Shown: positions 54,035-60,974 of the stretch, piece after piece
Layout: each line of letters starts with the position of its first letter
Numbering within the stretch: position 1 is the first letter of the stretch
Assembly: GCF_001043915.1 (NCBI RefSeq)
Contig: NZ_LABX01000092.1
Coordinates: 1 to 64,000 of the forward strand
DNA: 64,000 bases
Reading direction: 5' to 3'
Source of the DNA: Methylobacterium aquaticum
GTDB lineage: Bacteria; Pseudomonadota; Alphaproteobacteria; Rhizobiales; Beijerinckiaceae
Made by a program: the position numbers and the translations under genes
Notes under the pieces: generated by a model
Seen by the model: only the letters and a program-made list of their open reading frames with translations
Told to the model about the DNA's origin: nothing
Databases searched by the model: none

Positions 54035-54052
54035 GGCCGGTCCGACCGGCCC
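54034..54052. terminator. Bidirectional hairpin between cupin and M16 genes
   Basis: GGGCCGGTC and its complement form a near-perfect palindrome that starts at the last base of the cupin stop codon and ends eight bases before the M16 stop. It can fold on either transcript. There is no T-run, so termination strength is uncertain. Confidence 0.5.
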
Positions 54053-54059
54053 CACGACC

Positions 54060-55358
54060 TCACATCGCCGTCGGCCGCCCGGCCGCCACCACCAGCAGCT
54101 TGCCGTCACCGAGCGTCCGGGCGGCGGCGCGGCGGATATCGGCCTGCGTCACCGCGCCGATCAGGCCGTTGCGGCGGGCGATGTAGTCGATGCCGAGGCC
54201 CTCGAAGGCGATCTGCACCAGTTGGTGGGCAATCTTGGTCGAGGTGTCGAAGCCGAGCGCGTAGGAGCCGGTCAGGTAGTCCTTGGCCTTCTGCAACTCG
54301 TCGTCGGAGGGGCCGTCACCGGTCAGGCGGGCGATCTCGTCGGCGATGACCGCCAGGCACTCGGCGACGCGCTCGTTCTTGGTCGCGGTGTAGCCCCAGG
54401 TCATCGAGGCGGCGCGGTGGCTCACCAGCGAGGTCCCGACCGAATAGGCGAGGCCGCGCTTCTCGCGCACCTCCTGGAACAGCCGCGACGTGAAGGCGCC
54501 GCCGCCCAGAATGTGGTTGAGCACGTAGGCCGGGATGAAGTCGGGATCGCGCCACGGCACGCCGTCGGTGCCGAACCGCAGCACCGATTGCGGCACGTCG
54601 AGATCGACGACGATGCGCCGGCCGAGGCCGGTGATCGCGGTCGCCGGCACCACGGCCAGCTCCCCGCCCTCCGGCAGGGCGCCGAAGGCGTCGTCGAGGG
54701 CGCGCAGCAGCGCCTCCTCGCCAATGGCGCCGACCGCCGCCACCTTGACCCGGCCGCGGGCGATCAGCCGGCGATGCATCGCCACGAGGTCGTCGCGGGT
54801 GATCGACGACACGCTCTCGATCGTGCCCGAGGAGGGCCGGCCGTAGGGATGGCCCGGATAGGCTTCGGCGAAGAAGCGGCGCGAGGCCATCACGCCGGGG
54901 TCGTTCTGCTGGTAGCGCAGGCCGGCCAGCATCTGGCCCCGCACGCGCTCGATCGCCGCGGGGTCGAAGCGGGGCTGGGCGAGCGCCAGGGCGAGCAGCG
55001 CGATCGCCTCGTCGGCGTGCTTGACCAGCATCTTGAGCGAGCCGCCGATGGCGTCCGGCCCGGCATGGAAGCTCAGCTCGATGGCGCGGGCGGCGAGCCG
55101 CTCCTGGAAAGCGTCGGAATCGTGCGGCCCGGCGCCCTCGTCGAGGAGACGGGCGAGCATCTGGGCGGTACCGGACTTGCCCTCGGGATCCTGCGCGGCG
55201 CCGCCCTCGAAGGTGAAGGCCAGCGCGATCAGCGGGACGACCGGCGACGGCACGTGCCAGGCCTCGATGCCGCGGGCCGAGAGGATCGGGCGCGCCTGGG
55301 CCGGTGAGGAGGACGAAGCGGCGGCGGCAGTGCGGGAGACGGCGTCGGCCGGGGTCAT
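54060..55358 (-). CDS. M16 peptidase family protein, non-catalytic type
   Basis: A 432-aa M16 protein. The position of the zinc motif H-x-x-E-H reads LLDEGAG, so the metal site is absent. The later conserved blocks YGRPSSGT, GGGAFTSRLFQEVREKRGLAYSV (substrate-binding Arg/Tyr region) and QKAKDYLTGSYAL are present. It probably pairs with the catalytic M16 protein encoded just upstream, like a PqqG/PqqF- or MPP-type heterodimer. An Ala/Ser-rich N-terminus is not a clear signal peptide. About 80 bases with a strong hairpin separate the two genes. Confidence 0.92.
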   Translation of the reverse strand: MTPADAVSRTAAAASSSSPAQARPILSARGIEAWHVPSPVVPLIALAFTFEGGAAQDPEGKSGTAQMLARLLDEGAGPHDSDAFQERLAARAIELSFHAGPDAIGGSLKMLVKHADEAIALLALALAQPRFDPAAIERVRGQMLAGLRYQQNDPGVMASRRFFAEAYPGHPYGRPSSGTIESVSSITRDDLVAMHRRLIARGRVKVAAVGAIGEEALLRALDDAFGALPEGGELAVVPATAITGLGRRIVVDLDVPQSVLRFGTDGVPWRDPDFIPAYVLNHILGGGAFTSRLFQEVREKRGLAYSVGTSLVSHRAASMTWGYTATKNERVAECLAVIADEIARLTGDGPSDDELQKAKDYLTGSYALGFDTSTKIAHQLVQIAFEGLGIDYIARRNGLIGAVTQADIRRAAARTLGDGKLLVVAAGRPTAM

Positions 55359-55393
55359 GAGGACCTCTTGTTGTCGTGGCGATCGATACGGGA

Positions 55394-55424
55394 CCGCCCG
55401 GCGGCGCGATGGCGCCCCGGGCGG
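55394..55424 (-). terminator. Strong hairpin between the two M16 genes
   Basis: CCGCCCGG (55394-55401) pairs with CCGGGCGG (55417-55424), and an inner GGCGC/GCGCC stem adds five pairs after a one-base bulge. It starts 17 bases after the catalytic-subunit stop. No T-run follows; partial termination or mRNA protection is possible. Confidence 0.45.
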
Positions 55425-55440
55425 TGTCAGGAGGCGGGAA

Positions 55441-56811
55441 TCAGGCCGAGGCCGGGCCCTTGATCAGATAGCCGGTCACCGACCGGGCCGGCACCAGGTA
55501 GCGCTCGGCGACGGCCGCGAGGCGGGTGGCCTGGATCGCCTCGATCTCGGAGGGCCAGCGCCGCACCTCCTCGATGCTCTCGCCGATAGCGAGCGCCGAA
55601 CCGAAGATGCGGGCCAGCGACGATTGGCTGTCAGAGGAATAGACCGTCTCGGCGACCAGCCGGGTCTTGGCCCGCTCGATCGCGGTGGCGGACAGCGCCT
55701 CGGAGGGGGCGCGGGCGAGCGCCCGGTCGAGGGCCTCCTCCAGCGCCTCCAGGCTCACGCCCTCCGCCGGGACGGCGTAGACCGAGAAGCGGGTGTCGTC
55801 GATCGCCGAGCCCATGTACCAGGCGCCGGCATTCACCGCGACGCCCTGCTCCAGCACCAGGCTGCGGTAGAGGTAGGAGGTCGGCCCGCCGCCCAGCACC
55901 TCGGCGAGCAGCTCGAGGGCGTGGCTCTCGCCGTCGCGGGCGGTCATGCAGGACGGGGTGAGATAGAGCCGCTGGAGGGTCGGCTGCTCGACCTTCGGGT
56001 CGGCGACGCTGAGGCGGCGCGCCGCCCGCGGCTCCGGCTCCCGCGGCCGCACCCGTTGCGGCCGGGCGCCGCGCGGCGCCACCACGCCATAGGTGTCGTC
56101 GGCGAGCCGCCGGACCTCGTCGGCGGTCACGTCGCCGGCGACCACCAGAATGGCGTTCTCCGGGGTGTAGAAGCGGCGGTAATAGTCGAGGGCGTGGCTG
56201 CGGTTCAGCTCCTCGATCTCGTGCATCCAGCCGATGATCGGGATGCCGTAGGGATGGTGCACGAAGAGCGAGGCCGCCATCGCCTCGGAGAGCTGGGCCG
56301 ACGGGTCGGTCTCGACCCGCATCCGGCGCTCCTCCAGCACCACGTCGCGCTCGGGGGCCACCACGGCGTCGTCGAGGATCAGGCCGGTCATCCGGTCCGC
56401 CTCGAAGCTCATCATGGTCTTGAGGTTCTCGCGGGCGACGCGCTGGAAATACGCCGTGTAGTCGAACGACGTGAAGGCGTTCTCCTGGCCGCCCAAGCTC
56501 GACACCGCCTTCGAGAAGGCGCCGACCGGGTGGGTCTCGGTGCCCTTGAACATCAGGTGCTCGAGGAAGTGGGCGATGCCGGACTGACCGAGCGGATCAT
56601 CGGCCGAGCCGTTGCGATACCACACCATGTGGGTGACGACCGGGGCGCGGTGATCGGGCACCACCACCACGTCGAGGCCGTTGTCGAGGACGAAGGACGC
56701 CACTTCGGGACCGCCCGCCTCCGCTCGGCCGAAGGGCGCCGCGTCGGTGCGCAGGGTGGCGCTGACGGGGCTGGCGAGGCCGGGGGTGGGGCGCATCCTG
56801 ATTGGGGACAT
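55441..56811 (-). CDS. M16 zinc metallopeptidase, catalytic subunit
   Basis: A 456-aa insulinase-type (PqqL/MPP-beta-like) peptidase. The inverted zinc motif HFLEHLMFKGT is intact, with the distal Glu in ERDVVLEERRMR. The C-terminal M16 domain follows. These enzymes degrade peptides up to about 60 residues. It has no convincing Sec signal peptide, so cytoplasmic or periplasmic location is open. The first gene of a two-gene unit with the non-catalytic M16 protein. Confidence 0.94.
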   Translation of the reverse strand: MSPIRMRPTPGLASPVSATLRTDAAPFGRAEAGGPEVASFVLDNGLDVVVVPDHRAPVVTHMVWYRNGSADDPLGQSGIAHFLEHLMFKGTETHPVGAFSKAVSSLGGQENAFTSFDYTAYFQRVARENLKTMMSFEADRMTGLILDDAVVAPERDVVLEERRMRVETDPSAQLSEAMAASLFVHHPYGIPIIGWMHEIEELNRSHALDYYRRFYTPENAILVVAGDVTADEVRRLADDTYGVVAPRGARPQRVRPREPEPRAARRLSVADPKVEQPTLQRLYLTPSCMTARDGESHALELLAEVLGGGPTSYLYRSLVLEQGVAVNAGAWYMGSAIDDTRFSVYAVPAEGVSLEALEEALDRALARAPSEALSATAIERAKTRLVAETVYSSDSQSSLARIFGSALAIGESIEEVRRWPSEIEAIQATRLAAVAERYLVPARSVTGYLIKGPASA

Positions 56812-57220
56812 CCTGATCTACCTTAGCCGGGCGGCCTGAGAGGCCACCCGTGTTGGATCGTGAACCGGCTCACTTAAGAGAGGCTTGCGGCTCATGCGAG
56901 TCACGGGCCAGCGGCGCGGCGTCCGAGCCGGCCGGCGGGCCGGCCACCGGGGTCGCTGGCCGTTAGAGACCCTGTTCTAGAGCATTTTGTGGCAGGGGGG
57001 ACCCGAGAACTGCGCAGAAATGCACTCGACGCAGATCGGACCCGTCACGGTCAAAGTGGAGCGTGAATGGACATTCATCTGAAGCTTGGCCCTCCTGCCG
57101 CCCGCCCTGTCCTGGGGGCCTCCTGCCCGCAGCCCGGCGCGATGAGCGGGGCTCGACCACGAAAAACCCCGGGCTGCTGGAGCGGCCCGGGGCGTGGAAC
57201 TCACGACGATCTCGGAAACG
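56812..57220. other. Intergenic region upstream of the M16 pair
   Basis: About 400 bases. It contains the promoter side of the M16 unit, a partial TCTAGAGCA-type element at about 56976-56990, and the intrinsic terminator of the secreted hypothetical gene (57162-57192). I see no gene. Confidence 0.6.
57162..57192 (-). terminator. Rho-independent terminator of the secreted hypothetical gene
   Basis: CCCCGGGC (57167-57174) pairs with GCCCGGGG (57185-57192) around a 10-base loop. On the minus strand the stem is followed directly by five T residues (57166-57162). It lies about 29 bases after the gene's stop. Confidence 0.88.
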
Positions 57221-57877
57221 TTACTGGCGCGAGCGCAGATAGGCGCCGGGATCGGCCTCCTCGCGGTCCGATTTCATGCCGTTCGGGCCGCGATCGGTGC
57301 GGGCGAGCTTGCCGTTCGGCGGCTTGCGGTAGCCGGTCGGCGGCTCGGTCAGCGAATCGCGGGAGGGCTCGACGTCGGGGAGGTTGGGATCCTCGTCCTT
57401 CTTGCCGGCGAGGAGCTGCAGCGGGTTGACCCAGAACGAGTCCTTGTTGTTGTCGCCGGGCTTGTAGGTCGGCGTGGTCTCCAGCCCCGCGCCCTCGCGC
57501 CGCCCGGCCCGCATCTCCTGGATCGGCAGGGTGGCGTTGTTGTCGCTCATCCGGCCGCCATAGCCGCGGGTGATCGGCTTGCGGTCCTCGGCGGCGCGCC
57601 GGTCGCGGGCTGCGGTCTCCGGGTCGGTCGGCCATTGCGGGTTGGCCTCGCGCACGGCGCGTCGGTCGACCGGCGGCGGCAGGGCGGCCTTGTCCATCTT
57701 CGGCGGCAGCACCAGAGGCGCGCGCTCGCGATAGGTGATGGTCGGCCGCTCGGGCTCGATGAGGCCGATCGACGACAGAGCGTTCTTCATCGCGACGCCC
57801 TCCTGAGCGTGCGCGCCCGCGGAGACCGCGACGCCCGCGACTGTCACCGCGGCGAAAATCGTGCGCTTGTCGAGCAT
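57221..57877 (-). CDS. Secreted hypothetical protein
   Basis: A 218-aa protein with a clear signal peptide (FAAVTVAGVAVSAGAHA-QE) and no recognised domain. The mature part is hydrophilic, rich in Pro, Arg, Asp and Asn, and probably disordered. A short hydrophobic/aromatic patch (NKDSFWVNPLQLLAG) stands out near the middle. ATG 57877 was chosen because it starts the signal peptide and has CAGGGG upstream. It looks like a conserved single-gene unit with its own strong terminator. Function unknown. Confidence 0.75.
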   Translation of the reverse strand: MLDKRTIFAAVTVAGVAVSAGAHAQEGVAMKNALSSIGLIEPERPTITYRERAPLVLPPKMDKAALPPPVDRRAVREANPQWPTDPETAARDRRAAEDRKPITRGYGGRMSDNNATLPIQEMRAGRREGAGLETTPTYKPGDNNKDSFWVNPLQLLAGKKDEDPNLPDVEPSRDSLTEPPTGYRKPPNGKLARTDRGPNGMKSDREEADPGAYLRSRQ

Positions 57878-58182
57878 GCTGGCCCCTGCCTGTTCCGCCC
57901 CATGATTTATGGGCTTGGGTGGTGGCGGTTTCGGGCGAAGGTATGGCGTGGCCATGGGAGGACATGGCTTTCCACACGTGTGTTGCTCAAAATCCGCCCT
58001 GTCGCCCTGATGCAGCATCACGCCTCCGCATCCCCGTGGACGGTCGAAGAGCCGCACGGCGACGCGCCGTGTCCGTCATCGACCAGGCGACACTTGGGCG
58101 AAATGGTTGCCGGATCAGGCATAACCAATTCTTAGCGATTTGAGTCCACGATGAAAAAATCATGCTAAATAGGAGAATGACT
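57878..58182. other. Left edge of the AT-richer islet
   Basis: About 305 bases between divergent genes. GC content falls from about 65% near 57900-58050 to below 50% near 58110-58180, marking the left boundary of the islet. No repeat or attachment site was recognised. Confidence 0.5.
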
Positions 58183-58392
58183 ATGTCGAAATGCCATTTC
58201 GTGCTTGCCGGGCTCGTCGCCGGCGTCGTTGTTCTGACAGAGTATCAACCGATCAGCAATTCGGATCTGGTCGAGATGTGCGAGACGGTTAAAAGTGACG
58301 GCAAGCTCGTCGAACAGTCGTGCACCGATATGAGCTTGAAGAACGTGAAGTCGTTGACGAAGCTGAGTCTCGGCGAAGCCGGTCGCGAGTGA
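58183..58392 (+). CDS. Small secreted or membrane-anchored hypothetical protein
   Basis: A 69-aa protein: N-terminal hydrophobic segment (FVLAGLVAGVVVLTEY, a signal peptide or anchor), then a hydrophilic tail with two Cys (VEMCETV and QSCTDM), possibly disulfide-bonded after export. ATG 58183 was chosen because AGGAGA lies six bases upstream; ATG 58162 would precede that site. No family recognised. It is at the left end of the AT-richer islet, convergent to the minus-strand operon of other small exported proteins. Confidence 0.5.
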   Translation: MSKCHFVLAGLVAGVVVLTEYQPISNSDLVEMCETVKSDGKLVEQSCTDMSLKNVKSLTKLSLGEAGRE

Positions 58393-58481
58393 CTGGATGT
58401 ATGGGGGGTATGATGCGCTTTCCCGGGTGTCGCCAAGCATAATACGAGTCGCAGATGCCCGGGCAAGGATAGATGGTTTAT

Positions 58482-58874
58482 CTACTGCTCTCGAAGTTTC
58501 TTAAATTCGTTCAGCATCGTATTGTAGAGGTCGCTAAAAAATTTATCGTCATCGACCGGACTGTGGGACGTAAAAATGTACATGGAAGCCTCTGAGCAGT
58601 AGAGGTACATGCTTGCTTCTGGATATCCGATGTTGTCCAGTCGCACGGCACGTTTGCCCGAAGCGATCTTTCCCCGCGTGTAGCCCTTCTTGCCCATCGT
58701 GTCGTTGATGCGATCCGCGAGCAGGAGAACAGTCGTTGCGCAGGACGCTTCAGTCCATCCGCGTTCTACGGGAAAGGTGCGCATATTCCATCGATGCGCC
58801 ATCGCGCCGTCGGTCAGCATGAGGTAAGATACCAAAATGCATCCGCATTTAATTATGAAATTCGAATTTTTCAT
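58482..58874 (-). CDS. Small exported hypothetical protein
   Basis: A 130-aa protein with a signal peptide (IIKCGCILVSYLMLTDGAMA, cut near MA-HR). The mature part has Cys residues at EASCATT and YLYCSEA and a local duplication, EASMYLY then EASMYIF. Family unknown. Codon use is AT-richer than the chromosome. ATG 58874 is used; in-frame ATG 58892 or 58901 would start inside the 3' end of the upstream gene (stop at 58849), so the two genes overlap by at least 26 bases and are probably cotranscribed. The last gene of the islet operon. Confidence 0.7.
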   Translation of the reverse strand: MKNSNFIIKCGCILVSYLMLTDGAMAHRWNMRTFPVERGWTEASCATTVLLLADRINDTMGKKGYTRGKIASGKRAVRLDNIGYPEASMYLYCSEASMYIFTSHSPVDDDKFFSDLYNTMLNEFKKLREQ

Positions 58875-59493
58875 TATATAATATTTTCCCATTTTGGTCA
58901 CGGACTTCGGATGTGCCTTTGTTCTGCGATTTCGTCAGTATGATAGACAAATGGCCAGATTCCGTCCGATATTCAAGTTTGGTTTCATTCTTGCTGGCCT
59001 TGGAATTGTCCGGTGCCCCGGCGGCGGGCGTATCCACGGGTATGATGTACTTCGCGGCGTCCGTCGAGCCGACGTGCTTTGTAATCGCTTCAGCGAGATA
59101 CGACACTGCGATGGCGGCGACTGGCGGCAGGCTGACGACACTCTTGCAGTCTTTGCCGATGTTGAGCCGCAGATCCGATCTTTCTCCTTGCGTGACAAAG
59201 ACGATTTCGGCAGCTTTGCCTTTCGTGTCTGCGAAAATCGACTTGGTGCTAGTGGCATCAAGGGCAAGGCATTTTTTTAGATCCTCTGTTCTTTCATAAT
59301 TGTCGCCGAGCGATTTCAAGTCGGCCGGCGTCAAGGCAAGTATATCTGCGATCTTGGCGCCAGCCTGGTCAATTGCAAGCTTGTACTTATAGGCCCCGAC
59401 CTCGCTCGCCTGGCATGAGGCGAAGACAATATTCGAGGCCGCGAGGCCTGCAGCAAGGCATGGCAATGTTCGCATGCGAGTCCGTTGCCTCAT
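58849..59493 (-). CDS. Exported hypothetical protein, islet operon gene 2
   Basis: A 214-aa protein with a signal peptide (LPCLAAGLAASNIVFAS); the Cys in FASC could be a lipidation site although the -3 residue is unusual. The mature part has two more Cys (KKCLAL, GKDCKS). The C-terminus GKILYNEKFEFHN resembles that of the upstream gene product (GKLIYHEDFEYDFS), suggesting paralogy or a shared domain. Function unknown. ATG 59493 overlaps the upstream stop by four bases (ATGA), so the pair is translationally coupled. Confidence 0.75.
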   Translation of the reverse strand: MRQRTRMRTLPCLAAGLAASNIVFASCQASEVGAYKYKLAIDQAGAKIADILALTPADLKSLGDNYERTEDLKKCLALDATSTKSIFADTKGKAAEIVFVTQGERSDLRLNIGKDCKSVVSLPPVAAIAVSYLAEAITKHVGSTDAAKYIIPVDTPAAGAPDNSKASKNETKLEYRTESGHLSIILTKSQNKGTSEVRDQNGKILYNEKFEFHN

Positions 59494-60155
59494 GAAAAAT
59501 CGTACTCGAAATCTTCGTGATAGATGAGTTTGCCTTCCGACCGGCTCGTAATCCTGAATGTTCCGCTGCCGGCCCTGCCTGATCCCGTTCGATAGGTCGT
59601 CACCCACACGGCCTTTTGTGCGATCACCCTCGAAGGCGTTGTCGGATTTCTCCTAAGCTTCGCGTCAAATATCGCCACGTATTCCATAGGGTAAAAATAT
59701 TCAATCGTGCTCGACGACGAAAGGGTTCTCCTGGCCTTTTGCAGGCCATACCCTTTCATGATGAATGGCACCGTCGATATATAGGCGATCGGAACGATTT
59801 GATTTTTCTTAAAATAGGCGCAGCAATAATCGCTCGAATCGTCGGAAAAAGATCCTGTCATAGCGATGCTGCGCTTTGTGGTCTTGCTCCGTGAAAAAGT
59901 TTCTTTTTTCGTGTAGCTATTTTCTTCCAGCTTTGCCCATACTGGCTTCATGGCCGGAGCGTAAACGGAACTCGTTGACGCAACCGTCTCTGATTTGACG
60001 GCTTCGAGTTCCCAATTGTCTGTCACGACCTTTCTGGCAGTGATGATTGCTTCTCTGGGATCTCCACTCAGCTTCGCGATGCTGATTTTGGGAACCCAGA
60101 TATAAGCAGAAGGTATTGCGATCGCGAGCCCTTTGGCGAAAGTCCGTCTATCCAT
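59490..60155 (-). CDS. Tat-exported hypothetical protein, islet operon gene 1
   Basis: A 221-aa protein starting with a Tat-type signal, DRRTFAKGLAIAIPSAY. The mature protein is rich in Ser, Thr, Lys and Tyr, with a CC pair (DYCCAYF), and ends GKLIYHEDFEYDFS. No family recognised; the C-terminal motif is shared with the next gene. GGAG lies upstream of the ATG. A promoter-like sequence sits about 27-56 bases upstream, and a perfect CtrA-type box about 100 bases upstream. Low GC compared with the chromosome points to horizontal origin. Confidence 0.78.
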   Translation of the reverse strand: MDRRTFAKGLAIAIPSAYIWVPKISIAKLSGDPREAIITARKVVTDNWELEAVKSETVASTSSVYAPAMKPVWAKLEENSYTKKETFSRSKTTKRSIAMTGSFSDDSSDYCCAYFKKNQIVPIAYISTVPFIMKGYGLQKARRTLSSSSTIEYFYPMEYVAIFDAKLRRNPTTPSRVIAQKAVWVTTYRTGSGRAGSGTFRITSRSEGKLIYHEDFEYDFS

Positions 60156-60181
60156 GATAACGCTCCGCGGGTGCGTACCGC

Positions 60182-60211
60182 ATTCTATGCATCAAATAAT
60201 GTCGCTGACAA
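60182..60211 (-). promoter_or_regulatory. Sigma-70-like promoter of the islet operon
   Basis: On the minus strand TTGTCA (60211-60206) is followed 18 bases later by TAGAAT (60187-60182), each one or two bases from consensus. The predicted start of transcription would be about 20 bases before the ATG at 60155. Confidence 0.45.
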
Positions 60212-60252
60212 CAGCATCCGGACTGGAGGTCAATCCCGAGAAAATCGGCGAA

Positions 60253-60267
60253 TTAAGAAATGTTTAA
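60253..60267. promoter_or_regulatory. CtrA-type box 3
   Basis: A perfect TTAA-N7-TTAA: 60253-60256 and 60264-60267. It is about 42 bases upstream of the -35 element of the islet operon promoter. The AT-rich background raises the random expectation. Confidence 0.45.
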
Positions 60268-60467
60268 TCATGTTGCACGTCTCTCGACGAAAAACCCCGA
60301 ACAGCACAGCGATTGACATTGATCTTTTGAATTAAAATATGACAAGAAATAGATAAATTTCAGAAAATAAAAATCTATAAATATAAAAAATTAAAACTAA
60401 ACTGTAAATAGAGCGGCGCTACATTCAGCGATGGCAAGTGGTTCTTGTTGATAGTCTAGGAGACTCG

Positions 60468-60965
60468 TCACGCTGGCGGCGGAGTGGGAAGGTCGCGGCG
60501 GCGCTCCAGCACCAACCCGTCATAGAGCAGCCCGACCACCCCGAAGACGATCCCGGCATCCGCCACGTTGAACACGTACCAGGACCAGGCACCGGCATGG
60601 AGGTGGACGAAATCGAACACCGCCCCGTAGGCGGCCCGGTCGATGGCGTTGCCGATCGCCCCGCCGACGATCATTCCCAGCGACCCGGCGAGCCAGCGGC
60701 TGCCGGCTCGCGCCATCCACGCCGACAGCGCGGCCGAGGCCGCCAGCGACACGCCCACCAGCACCCAGCGCCCGAGGGCCGAATCCTGCTGGAACAGCCC
60801 GTAGGAGACGCCGCGGTTCCACACCACGATCAGCTGCGCGAACGGCGCGAGGACCACCGGCTCGCGCAAGGGGAGATCGGCGACGAAGAGCAGGCCCAGC
60901 TTCGTCGCCTGGTCGAGGACCAGGGTGACGAGCGCGACCAGGAGGCCGAAGGGAAGGGGACGCAT
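60468..60965 (-). CDS. lspA: Lipoprotein signal peptidase (signal peptidase II)
   Basis: A 165-aa four-helix inner-membrane aspartyl protease that cleaves prolipoproteins. Conserved features: [42 protein letters not shown] (first catalytic Asp in the NAIDR motif) and [12 protein letters not shown] (second catalytic Asp). Length is standard. It lies nine bases after ileS, the common ileS-lspA order, so both are one operon. Confidence 0.96.
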   Translation of the reverse strand: MRPLPFGLLVALVTLVLDQATKLGLLFVADLPLREPVVLAPFAQLIVVWNRGVSYGLFQQDSALGRWVLVGVSLAASAALSAWMARAGSRWLAGSLGMIVGGAIGNAIDRAAYGAVFDFVHLHAGAWSWYVFNVADAGIVFGVVGLLYDGLVLERRRDLPTPPPA

Positions 60966-60974
60966 CGCGCCCCC

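Larger units (their letters stand above)
60156..60467. other. Very AT-rich intergenic region
   Basis: About 310 bases between the islet operon and lspA. 60290-60420 is extremely AT-rich with A/T runs, unlike anything else in the window. It holds a promoter-like pair (60182-60211) and a CtrA-type box (60253-60267). It could be the right edge of the transferred islet and a target for nucleoid silencing proteins (inference). Confidence 0.65.

Noticed and set aside
57067-57429. Plus-strand frame of 120 codons downstream of the M16 genes
   Set aside because: It crosses the intrinsic terminator and runs antisense to the secreted hypothetical gene; no motif or ribosome-binding site.
58165-58466. 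Two minus-strand frames opposite the 69-aa small gene
   Set aside because: Neither has a ribosome-binding site or signal peptide, while the plus frame has AGGAGA at ideal spacing and an export-type N-terminus.
60313-60340. Plus-strand TTGACA followed by A/T-rich sequence as a promoter
   Set aside because: No plus-strand gene lies downstream, spacing to a -10 is poor, and the region is so AT-rich that such matches are expected by chance.
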